Origin: Rhizopus sp. PT2906
Taxonomy: Eukaryota > Mucoromycota > Mucoromycetes > Mucorales > Rhizopodaceae
Direction of reading: 5' to 3'
DNA length: 64,000 bases
Assembly: GCA_025529335.1 (NCBI GenBank)
Contig: JAMYHX010000007.1
Coordinates: forward strand, 186,001 to 250,000
Below are positions 54,032 to 63,803 of the stretch, in pieces (within the stretch, counting starts at the first letter, position 1; each line of letters begins with the position of its first letter). Position numbers and translations under genes: made by a program. The notes below the pieces were generated by a model, which made no database searches, was not told the DNA's origin, and saw only the letters and a list, made by a program, of their open reading frames with translations.

Positions 54032-56272
54032 TTATACATCACGTTCATAAAACAACATGTATGCTTCACTTGATAAAACTACATCCATGTCAACTTCTTC
54101 AATTGATTCATCGCTACACCTCCAAAACTTGGTTGCTGGCCTTGGTTTGGTATCTCCTAAAGGACTACGTACTTCATGGCCAGTGGGTAGCTTTTTACGT
54201 CGATAGGTAACAAAATGACCAGATTCATGGTTACCATAGTGAGCAATAACAGCACATAACCTGTACTGGATCGCACGATTGACAGGGACAATGGATAAGG
54301 AAGGTAAAGCATTTTGAATAGGTCGATCACCTTCCTTGTTTGACATCAGTGCAATGTTTAATCCTTCTACTTTCTGGCCGTGTGTAAAACGGTGACCATT
54401 AGCCATGTTGCGAAGATAAACAAGGCTGGTTCGACTGGTACGTGCCTGAGGTAGGATGGGTGTAGCAGGTGGCGAACTTAATGAGGCTGCTGGGTCTGAC
54501 GTGTTGAGATATCCGTTTGTCGTAAAGGGAGCCAAATCGAGATATTCTGGAAACTGGACTCGACAATGATTCTTTTGGATGATGCCTGATGGATGATATA
54601 CAGAGCGTGAGAGATGTAAGCAAAGTGATTTAGGTGGGTTAGCAAACATGGTCTGTTTGGTTGTGCATGGAGTTTGAGAAGGGGATACTAAACGAATACC
54701 ATACTATATATATAAGGAACAGTTAGCTCATCCGCACTTGGTCATTCTCTTCATTCATTACCAAGGATGCTTCTACGTTGTATTGTAATGCATCTTGTAT
54801 TCTTCTAATATCTACTCTTAGTACAGATGCTCTTTCATCATCTTTTCCTTCTACTGTGGCCAACTCTTTCATCATGGATTCTAATGTGGCATTCAAGCTA
54901 CATTTCCTGCATTGGAAGTCATTCAATGTATCCACTTTTGTATATGTGCTCAAGCAGCTTTCTAATGTACAATTTGGCTAAATAGGGAAAAATATAAGCT
55001 TATCATTGTAAAAAAGCGAAAAGAGACAACTTACAATTTGAGGAACTGTCAATGATATGTTGTCAAATGTATGATGTCGAATGGGTGCCTACAAGTGACA
55101 ATAAGTGACTCCATAATATAATATACTTTTTTACTGCTGTCTTACGGTATATCCACAATTCATGCAACTAACTCTGGTAGCGGCTAATCCAGTGAATGGA
55201 TTTCTAGGACTACGTCTTCTTGGCCGTAAACTACCTCCAACTGTACAAACAGAGAATGAACTCCACATGGATGCAGATGTACCAAATGAAGAAACAGATG
55301 AAGTTTCAAAGCTTTCATTGCTATTACCATCCTAAAAACCAATCAATATTCCCTTCTTTCTTTCTATCTAATAATTACATTATCCCCTGTAAAACTTTTT
55401 ACGGTTGCTGCATCTAGTAAAGAGGTTGCATTTTCTTTATATTGAATTTCTTCTTCTGCAGTCAATACGCTTGATATGATTTGAAATAACTCATGCGCGT
55501 CCTATGATCATATAAATAAGATGTATTCTCTTTCTTCTTTCCCTTACTTGTTGATCACGACTAATAGTTCCACCGAATTTTTGTTGTAAAGCGTTTAAAA
55601 AGTCTATGGGTGTAATTGATTGTGGTTTTGCGATCGGACTGTTCAATACTATAAGAATTCTTTTAATCCAAACTGTTTATAAGTTTCATATGCTTTTGTT
55701 TACATTCTATGGTTGCATATAAAGCACAGGCAACAGAGGTCAAGATGAATTCGTTTTGAGGAACTGTAGGTGCTGATTCATCGCCTTGTTCATCTATTCG
55801 TTCAGCCTATTTTTTATATGTTAAAAAAAAAAAAAAAAAAAGAAAAAGAAATCATTTGCTTACAAGATATGAACGTAAACTAGACAAGGTAGCAAAGGCC
55901 TAGACATTATACAAGAGTCAGTTATTACTTAAAGGAGATAAAGAGAGAGAGAGGAGAGATAGGGAAAAAGAGGGGGGGGGGAGAATAAGAGAAATAGGAA
56001 ATACCTGCAAGACAGCATTGACAAAACAGAAATTGCCAGTGTTGGTCAATCCATAAATATACTTTCCATCTCGTTCTACACATTTTACGAGTTATTAATA
56101 ATAAAGGAAAATACTTTCTATATTGATAAAAACCTCTTCTAATCTTGTTTTTTATTCTACGTCTTCTTTTTTTAGATTCAAAGCTATTTGTTGATAAGAC
56201 ATAACCAGAAGCAGCCAAAGCAAATCCAGCCACTGCGGCAATAGTTGGCAGATGATAATTGGACGAAGCCAT
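54032..56272 (-). CDS. Ubiquitin-specific protease with N-terminal membrane anchor (USP30/Ubp16-like)
   Basis: About nine exons, roughly 560 residues. The N-terminus (HLPTIAAVAGFALAASGYVL) is a hydrophobic helix followed by a strongly basic stretch (KKRRRRIKNKIRR), the signal-anchor pattern of outer-mitochondrial or ER membrane proteins. The USP Cys box is GLTNTGNFCFVNAVLQ, the next conserved block is DAHELFQIIS (QQDAHE), zinc-finger cysteines are present (SCMNCGY, QCRKCS), and the His box is YGNHESGHFVTYRRK with WRCSDESI. A low-complexity Ser/Thr/Pro linker interrupts the catalytic domain. The architecture matches yeast Ubp16 and animal USP30, which remove ubiquitin at mitochondria. The start is at 56272. 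Confidence 0.88.
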
Positions 56273-56680
56273 TTTTGTAATCAAGGAGAAAGTAAGGCTT
56301 TACAGGATTGTGTCAACTATTGTTTATATATAAAAAAAATAAGGAAATAAAATCGAGATGTAAACAGAAAGAGGGAGAAAGTTAGGAGTGAGAGAAAAGA
56401 AAATAGACTGTGAGTGTTGAAAAAAATAAGAACGGAGTTAGAAACTATGAGTGTATTGGACAGAGAGACAATGGTTGACACTGTGAAAGTAAAGGGATAG
56501 CAATAGAAGTAAAAGGGGGAGTAAATATTACGTAGGAGAAGAGAAATATGATATATACATACAGCATTACCGTAGTCGGCCCTTTTACCCCCTTACACTG
56601 ATAAATATAACACTCTTTTTCTTTTCCTAAAGAACTTTTTCTCTCTCACTTTTTTCTTTCTTTCTTTATACAAAATACTA
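56273..56680. promoter_or_regulatory. Divergent promoter between the USP and RasGEF genes
   Basis: 408 bases between divergent start codons. The RasGEF side ends in CTTTTTCTCTCTCACTTTTTT-type leader sequence (56628-56665). The USP side is purine-rich, equivalent to pyrimidines on the minus strand. No gene is seen. Confidence 0.4.
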
Positions 56681-57089
56681 TGTGGTCCATATCTCGTAAA
56701 TTGAGTTTTATGATGAAGCAAAGATCAGTAAAACGTAATCAAGTAAGGCTATACAAGTAACAAGCTATACTTCTTTACGATTTACACACACATATACACA
56801 TACATTTTAGCCATATTATACAATAAACATAACAAGTAACAATTATCAATGCAAGCTTATGACCATACAACATTTAAATCTATATTATCACAATGACATT
56901 GACAGTAGGAACACACAAACTCTATCCAAATCCCCCTTAAAATTCATGCAATTTCTTATAGAGCAGAATCTATACAAGCTTAAACACGGAGAAGAAGATG
57001 AATATATGATACTCATCGATGACTCAATCGAGATACCTAAAGTAAATAAAGATAATAGACTCTTTCAATATCAGATTGACCAAGATGTC

Positions 57090-57138
<49 letters not shown>

Positions 57139-59104
57139 ATAGAAACAATATATGTGCCATACTGGTGTGTTATGACATAAGAGATCAAACATATTTATCT
57201 ACTATAAAGGGTACAAAAAGAGAAGAAGGAGAGAAAAGGATGATGCTCACTTTTTTTTACTTAGCTCAAATGACAGACTGTGATATCCCTTACTTACTCA
57301 TAGGTTTTAAAGAAAGCACTGTGTTTGCGATCAGTACACAGACAACCAAAATATACCCTAACGAACCAAGCAGCCATATACTCAAGGAGCAGCTTGTCCG
57401 ATTTATCTTACAAAGACAATATCACCTTAGTGGTGTATTCAAGCAAGACGTATCAAATTATTGCAAGGAAACACCCGTAGATATAATACAGCAAGTGATA
57501 AATAACGAAGAAAATGATGACATATTTTTACTCGTCTATCGCAAATTTATGACACCCAACGACCTCATACAGCAACTTGTGAAGCAGTTTGGAGAATATG
57601 ATTCATCGCTTACATCAGAACAGGAAAGGTATATGGTGTACTGTATATCGTTGTATTTATTGACATATAAATGCCCGTACGTGCGTTTCCCTCTTTCAGG
57701 ATCCTATCAATACTGCACTCCTGGACATCTTGCTACTGGAACGACTTTTACTGTACAGCCACACGCAACACACTACAGCTATTTCTTGAAAGGATACATG
57801 ACGTAGACAGTCCGCTTTATGAGCGAATCATCGCACTCACATCAGCAGAACCGCCGGAAGTTGATCGAGATGCCAGCTGGGGCGTATCAGATGATGGAAG
57901 GAACGAGACTCTGGGAACCATTTCTGAAGAAGGAGATATATATTTACCTATGCGACGATCCAAATCAACCCAGATAAAATCAAGCGCCACAAACAAGGAG
58001 CCTACCAAACGGTTCTCAACACCTGCGATTCCCTTACTGATATCTCCAGGCATAAAACGAACGTTGACTAAGAGAAGGACACTCGCGAGCGTATTGAATA
58101 CGATCACAGTCAAAGACATGGCTGAACAGTTGACGTGGATTGAAACCGAACTCTATTCCAAAATACAACCACGCGACTTTTTAAGACATATTTGGCGTCA
58201 GCGACAAGACCAGCCAACTCCGATAGCTGCGTCTATTGAGCACTTCAACTTTGTGTCAGAGTGGATAGCTTCGATGATTGTAAATCAGGATCAAGTGGAA
58301 GAAAGGGCGTTTGTGTATGAGTATTGTTTGGCTATTGCTGTGGTAAGTAATAAAAAGAAATAGCAAATGTATATATGTATTGATGTCTATTTTGGGCAGG
58401 AGCTAGAAAAATTGAATAACTTTAATACGCTGATGGCTGTATTGGCAGGAATAAATAATGCAGCCATTCTGAGGTTAAAGGAGACAAAGCATTTGGTATT
58501 TGAAAGAAATAAAAGACTGGTTGAAAAGTTTTCTAGACTAGAAAGTTTAATGAGCTCAGAAAGGTATTGTATACAGCCCTTTTTTTCATTATATACTCTA
58601 ACTTTTATTGTTTTAGGTCATTCTACAATTACCGATGTGCACTAAAGGAGAGATCAAAATCATTCGGTATTCCGTATTTGTAATGAATGATTCCATATAT
58701 AAAATACATTAGCTCACATGTTTGGTAGAGGTATTCACCAACAGGATCTTGTATCACTCTGTGAGGCGAACAAAGATCACAAGACTAATGGCAAGATACA
58801 CTGGCAGAAATTTCGATTGATAGGACAGAGTATCAACGAAGTGATGACACGGTTTGAATCCATGAATGGACGTATTGAACCTAATCCGTTCATTCTTTAT
58901 TTTATTGGAAATGAGCTAGAGATATTGACAGAGGATGTAAGATAAAAATAACTTTTTTTTTCCTTTGTTGTGATAGACACTAAGCTCACAATTTAGGAGA
59001 GATATGAAAAGTCAATACGACTTGAACCAAGAGAGTTACATAACTCATTCACTTATAATAATCATCATCATTCTAGTCATCGTTGGTTAATGCTTAGGAC
59101 ATAG
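56681..59104 (+). CDS. Ras guanine-nucleotide exchange factor (REM + CDC25 domains)
   Basis: Seven or eight exons, about 660 residues. Exon 1 (56681-56743) encodes MWSISRKLSFMMKQRSVKRN. An N-terminal region without clear domains follows. The RasGEF-N (REM) domain is at ENDDIFLLVYRKFMTPNDLIQQL and RILSILHSWTSCYWNDF. The catalytic CDC25 domain starts at VKDMAEQLTWIETELYSKIQPRDFL, then FVSEWIASMIVNQDQVEERA, KLNNFNTLMAVLAGINNAAILRLKETK, SFYNYRCALKERSKSFGIPYLGIHQQDL, and NGKIHWQKFRLIGQSINEVM, ending in a short tail. It loads Ras-family GTPases with GTP at membranes. The second intron (about 57093-57213) carries 42 consecutive A residues directly after its GT donor. Of two possible starts, the upstream ATG is chosen because exons 1-2 stay open and in phase. 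Confidence 0.88.
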
Positions 59105-59271
59105 CTGATAAAACAAGGCTTGGTGTCACTCTTGTGTTTTGTTGTACAGCAATACATTTTTTTAAAGCAAAACCAAAAAAAAAAAAAAAGAAAAAAAACT
59201 TTACTTTACTTTCTCTTTTTCCCTTTCTTTCTTTCTTTCTTTCTCTATTTTCTTTTCTTTTCTTGTAAATA

Positions 59272-59733
59272 ATGTCTAATACAGAAATAACGTGTTTTAT
59301 TTATCCAACTACATACAATATCATCTTACCGCCTACACCTACATCAAGTGACGATGAATTTGAGAATGATATCAAAAGGGTATCTCTTGCAGACCTGATA
59401 CCCATAGCATCAGCGGCCCTCAGAGCCAAACAACAAGAACAACAACAGGAATCACCCTTGGCTAGAGCCTTAACCAAAGTCAAGTTCGGAGTGCAGACAC
59501 AAAGGCTAAAAGAAAAATATTTATCCAATGAATGGATACGATTGGCTTTAAATATACCGGTAGACGAATCTACCATTAATGATACCACAATCTGTGCTGT
59601 GAGAAAGAGAACAAAAGAAATCGTTAGATGGTATGAATGGAAATATAAAAAACTAAGGTTGTCCATACAAGAACTTGAATCTATTGTTGACGAACTAAGA
59701 AAACAAAGGCTAAAAAGACGTCATCAAGAATAA
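59272..59733 (+). CDS. Small basic coiled-coil protein, unknown
   Basis: An intronless frame of 153 residues behind a classic pyrimidine leader (59195-59265) with ATG at 59272. The N-terminal third is acidic and proline-containing (LPPTPTSSDDEFENDIK). A middle ALRAKQQEQQQE helix follows, and the C-terminal 40 residues form a basic amphipathic coiled coil (VRWYEWKYKKLRLSIQELES...DELRKQRLKRR). No known domain was recognised. The leader, start context and compositional order support a real gene. Confidence 0.6.
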   Translation: MSNTEITCFIYPTTYNIILPPTPTSSDDEFENDIKRVSLADLIPIASAALRAKQQEQQQESPLARALTKVKFGVQTQRLKEKYLSNEWIRLALNIPVDESTINDTTICAVRKRTKEIVRWYEWKYKKLRLSIQELESIVDELRKQRLKRRHQE

Positions 59734-59775
59734 AACATTTTTTTTAAACTTATGCTTTACATAATTTGATTTTTT

Positions 59776-59820
59776 AGAGATTATTGGCACACATTACGAG
59801 ATCAATAATAGTTACACTTT
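59776..59820. repeat. Outer repeat of the Fanzor element
   Basis: About 80% identical to 15529-15573. It lies beyond the 3' end of the Fanzor pseudogene (which runs leftward), where the end of an IS607-like unit would be expected. Confidence 0.45.
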
Positions 59821-59865
59821 AACTAGAAGACTAATGAATAAAAAATAATGTATTATTCGCTTTAT

Positions 59866-59935
59866 ACTCACCGGGACGTTAAGGGATGCACTGCCATTAT
59901 AGGTAGCACATTAAACCCAGGGAGCGCCATTAATC
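59866..59935 (-). ncRNA. Candidate guide-RNA (fRNA/omega-RNA) scaffold region of the Fanzor element
   Basis: A GC-richer segment that overlaps the last codons and 3' flank of the Fanzor pseudogene. On the minus strand it contains a 9-pair hairpin (TGTGCTACC/GGCAGTGCA, with two G-U pairs and one mismatch; plus coordinates 59887-59910) and GC-rich words (GCGCTCCCTGGG, CCCGG). Fanzor and TnpB guide RNAs are encoded at this position, so the location is suggestive. Nothing shows that it was transcribed. Confidence 0.35.
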
Positions 59936-60968
59936 TTTTACGGGTCTTTTGAAGGGGGGAAGGATTTCATTGTAGTGTTTTGATTTGTAAACAAAGATAT
60001 TATATATATTTAATGCACTATTCATATCGCGACTCCAAGATGTACCACAAAATTCACACTTGAGGACAGTATGTACTCTTCGCTTCGATCCAGAGACAGA
60101 GAAATTATTCATTTCTTTCGTTTTACACTTGATCCTCGATGATCAGTGTACTTGAGAGGCATGAAAGCCTTGTCTTAAATTCTTGCTTGTACTGTTTTGA
60201 TAAAGTTTTGAACAGCATCGATATCCTTTTTATCAATGTTCTCCAGTTTGCTTGTTATTTCCAAGGTCTTGTTGGAATTGATAACGGTCAAGATGTTTTC
60301 TTTTAATGATCTATACTTGCTTGTGTTCAGCTTCTTGACAAAGGGAAGTTCTTGTAACTTTCTATGTACATAACTGCTTGATGCTTTGTCTTAAGGTTTC
60401 ATTTCTTGAGTGAACTTCTTTTGTTCCATTTCATGTAGCATTGAAGTTTGACATACAAGTTAGCTTCACTTGGTACATCAGCATCATTGGAAACATTGTA
60501 CGTTGACCAGAAACTAAAAAAGTTATTGACAATAGTTTCATGTCGTTCAATTCGATCAACAGTGGATGGCCAGGCAGACTTAGGATTTATTTTTTGTTGA
60601 AAGATGTGCTTTGCTAAAGACTTACGCTGCTTGACTGTTAAGCTACCACTACAGAAATAACGAGAAGTCTTTTCTGACAGGACACTAAAAATATGTCTGA
60701 GAGTTCGATCTTCATAGGTAGAGTATACATAATTGCGGACCAATGTTTCGTATTGCTTAGCCATAGAAGATACAATGGTTATATATCCTTTACTTGCGTA
60801 CTTGTTCAAGTAAGATTGAGTAAGAGAAATTAATTCACAAAAGGTCTTGCAACTCTTCTTTATACTGTCAGAGGCATGCTTTTCTTGGCCAGCAAAGATG
60901 GAAAGTATGTTATAGGACAGACTTTGAGGGACAACAGGTAGTTCTTCGTCATTCTCGAGAAGTTCCAA
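59930..60968 (-). pseudogene. Fanzor (eukaryotic TnpB-like RNA-guided nuclease) pseudogene
   Basis: The N-terminal part (60968-60399, about 190 codons) reads cleanly: SYNILSIFAGQEKHASDSIK, KYASKGYITIVSSMAKQYE, SLTVKQRKSLAKHIFQQKIN. It then continues with a stop and frame change to about 60180 (ENILTVINSNKTLEITSKLE, then KDIDAVQNFIKTVQARI). The C-terminal part (60112-59930) is the zinc-ribbon and last RuvC motif of TnpB/Fanzor: SKRRVHTVLKCEFCGTSWSRDMNSALNI, with the CxxC and the RDMNSA aspartate. Everything between, including the RuvC-I and RuvC-II motifs and the first CxxC, is missing at a junction near 60110, so it cannot cut DNA. The family is associated with IS607-like transposons in Mucoromycota. 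Confidence 0.8.
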
Positions 60969-60984
60969 GAAATAGTAATTGATA

Positions 60985-61284
60985 TGTTTGATGAGATAAT
61001 CGTTATAATAACTTGAGTATAATCTTACAGTAGAATATACATTCGACTTTACATTTATCTATCTCATCTGATAAGAATAATAATAACAATAGTAGCTACT
61101 AACATAGCATCGATAAATAATCACATTGACCACATTTTTCATACTGACAACATTAATTTTTCCTATAAAACTCACACACAAGCTGAATTTAATAATATTC
61201 AGCTCTTCTATTTATAATCAAATTCGCAAGACATTGACCTATTGCTTTTTTCAATAGCAAAGTTGAATACAACAGACATCTGTG
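60985..61284. repeat. Spacer of the Fanzor element, repeated at 29657
   Basis: AT-rich region between the divergent Fanzor and recombinase-like pseudogenes, presumably their shared promoter. It aligns over its length with 29657-29937. Confidence 0.6.
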
Positions 61285-61389
61285 GATAAATTGATACTCA
61301 GTAAGTGATTATGAATATTGCTTTTGCAAATCATGGCACACATCATGTATTAATATCTACAACTTTACTAGAAAACCACAGCCAAGTTA

Positions 61390-62351
61390 TTGAATCAAAT
61401 GTATCTATCTAGTACACCACCTGATCAAAAACTTTTCGAGAGCAAGCTAACGTCAATGAAGGAGATTTATTCGGAAATAATTCTCGTCACAGATCTATTT
61501 GATGACAAGTCCGTGAAATCGTTTTCTACTTGGTGTGGAATGTCCAAACTTGACTTTGTCAGCGTCAAATAACAGCGCAAGTATAAAAAGAATGTGTAAA
61601 AGACAAGGCGTCGTTTGCTCTGGGTATTTAAGAAAAGACACCGGGGTAAATACACTCTCGCAGCACATAAACGTATATTCATATATTTATTTATATGCAG
61701 AATCGATAGCCAAGAAGATGTTGGATGTGGACCGAGAACACAAAATGCGCATTGAAAACTTAAAAAAGGATGGATATGAAGTAATTGGCTACGTACGCAA
61801 ATCACCAGGAAAGTAGGATGCAAGTACGAGACTTCGACTCTTGGATTTGATGGTGGATAGGCTGATCAAAGATTCTTCTGTGGATATGGTGTTCACCTCC
61901 TACTCTTCTTCATCCAAGCAGTCATTTACAGATCGTAACAGAGCTGATCCCATCCGTGTGCCAAAGGCTTCGGGAAACATGCAAGGTATTATGTACAAAT
62001 AAAAAAAAAAATTAACGCGTTTGCTTAATCTAACATGCAATATAGACCTGTTGCGACTTTTGTCCACCGCAAGCAAGCCAATCGCGAATATCGCAATTGA
62101 TTTTGCTGGATTAACTACAAATATGAATGATTTGATCCAGTAGCTTCTGTAAGTTGAATCATATGGTACAAGTATATTTTTAATGTATTCTATGTAGGGA
62201 TCACGAAACTGTAAAGATTGTGCTGATTGACAATATAGTGGCCCTCAATCAAAGCTACACTTTCACCAGAGAGCAGCTCCTGTCAGATATATCAGTGCTA
62301 CGGCAATTTAGTTCTCGCCTGGCTCCCATTAAAAGATCGTTAAGATCATGA
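61390..62351 (+). pseudogene. Serine-recombinase-like (IS607 TnpA type) pseudogene
   Basis: Broken plus-strand reading. In order: FSTWCGMSKLDFVSV; a frame change; KRMCKRQGVVCSGYLRKDTG; a probable intron (61651-61697); AKKMLDVDREHKMRIENLKK; GYEVIGYVRKS; a TAG stop at 61815; then DASTRLRLLDLMVDRL, ANIAIDFAGLTTNMNDLIQ, a further stop, and DNIVALNQSYTFTREQLLSD. The GYVRKS followed by a downstream R..LL..M pattern resembles the catalytic-serine region of resolvases, and similar ORFs accompany Fanzor genes in Mucorales as far as I recall. At least two stops and one frame change make it non-functional. It is transcribed away from the Fanzor copy. Confidence 0.55.
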
Positions 62352-63149
62352 ATTGCTTCTGTATATCCCATTCTTGTCATCCTTTTCTTAACCTAGTTAT
62401 CTGAATTATTCATTTCATGTGTTTGTTTTACCACCTTTTTCTGAATAAACCACATACGTTAAAGTTGCTCTCTGTTGCGACATTTATTTAAGCATTTGTG
62501 AGAATGTCAAACAAAACCTTTAAAGTCACTCAGCTTTAAGTTATTAGAAGCTTTACTGATTCTCGCCATCAACATCCCCTTTTCTAGGAACTTGTTGCGT
62601 TTTACTTTACTCTTAACAACTGACCAGAAGTGTTCAATTGGATTAAGCTCAAGAGAATACGAAGACAAATAAGCACAGTGGTAACCTCGGGATGCGATAT
62701 ATTGTTAAATTCGGAATATATAGAAATGGAAAGAGACTGTAAAGAATTAGCAGGTCCAAATATAATGATGTTCTTTATTAATCTTGAAAAGTATCTGTGC
62801 TTTTTTACCTTCACTGTATATTTTAGTGATAGTATAAGTGATAGAGTGATTGATTATCGATCTTGTCTTTATTGTTTCCAACTTGACAACATGTAATACA
62901 TAGAATGGTCTTTGTCTTTTTGAGAGATATAAGATAAATGTAGTCAGCATTTAAAAAACACGTAACTGAGAGTTTGTTAAGGACCTAGTATAAATACCCT
63001 TTGACCTCTTTCCTTGGTTGGGCCAAAAAGTAAGGCCAGCTATTGCCCAGCTAGCCCTAAGGTATGTTGTATTCTTTACTCTTGTAAGCAACTGATATGT
63101 AGTATTGTAGAGAATAAAAAGACTATAAGTGCTTTATTTATTTTTTTCA
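62352..63149. other. Intergenic region containing a transposase relic
   Basis: From the end of the recombinase pseudogene to TXNL4A. It contains the Tc1/mariner remnant (62540-62890) and, at 62930-62985, motifs shared with 15639-15702. A palindrome-like GGCCAAAAAGTAAGGCC lies at 63021-63037. No host gene is seen. Confidence 0.4.
62540..62890 (-). pseudogene. Tc1/mariner (IS630-type) transposase remnant
   Basis: Reading leftward on the minus strand, the frame gives YIASRGYHCAYLSSYSLELN, then PIEHFWSVVKSKVKRNKFLE, the highly conserved block of Tc1-like transposases around the third catalytic acidic residue (usual form SPELNPIE.FWS.VK). Upstream sequence toward 62890 is interrupted by stops and frame changes. 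Only the C-terminal catalytic portion can be recognised. Confidence 0.7.
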
Positions 63150-63803
63150 TTAATACTTGTATTTAGTTGAATAATCTTTCAGTGACACCACTAAACCTCT
63201 TCCTTTTCTTGCACCACGATAGACGATCTAAAACATGATGTTAGTATACATTTATCCCATTCTATTCTTTTTATTACCTCAATCAAGTCTATCATTTCTT
63301 GCTTATCATCCAAAGCCCAGTTAATCTTATTGTTGTTACCTGTTCCCAAATCGATCATAATATGTTTATTACGGAAGAAGAACATCACAGTACATGGATC
63401 ATACAATTCATACATCTTGTTAAAATCGGGTACTTCTGTAATATCAACCTAGATTTAAACTTGTCAACAAAGATCATATACATCACGTCTACTTACCAAG
63501 TAAATCACTGCAAAATTTTTAACTTTTTCGGCAATACTATAAAGAATCTCGTCCATTTGCATACAAGTAGGATCCCAATCATGTCCAAAGCGAATAACTA
63601 CAACACGATCCTCTTCTGATAGAATAGCTTGATCTACTTGCCAACCGTTGGTTAAATGAGGTAAGAAATACTTTTATATGAACATACATTAGTACGGCAT
63701 CAGTATGATTTTTTTTTTTCCTAATATACTTACAGACTAGTATAATTAAAGTGAAAAAGATTAATAATAAAGTTGATTATCTTTGTGCTTTTTTTCTTAC
63801 CAT
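63150..63803 (-). CDS. DIB1: U5 snRNP thioredoxin-like protein TXNL4A/DIB1 (15-kDa)
   Basis: Five exons, 142 residues, nearly identical in pattern to human TXNL4A: YFLPHLTNGWQVDQAIL, EEDRVVVIRFGHDWDPTCMQ, LVDITEVPDFNKMYELYDPC, VMFFFRNKHIMIDLGTGNNN, and GARKGRGLVVSLKDYSTKY. The universally conserved opening MSYxLPHL is obtained only if the ATG (63801-63803), which directly abuts a GTAAGA donor, is joined to a 3-nt exon TCT (63734-63736), flanked by TACTAG and GTAAGT, and then to TAT at 63670. Two further introns lie within the body (about 63455-63497 and 63222-63278). It is an essential component of the U4/U6.U5 tri-snRNP in the nucleus. Confidence 0.95.
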
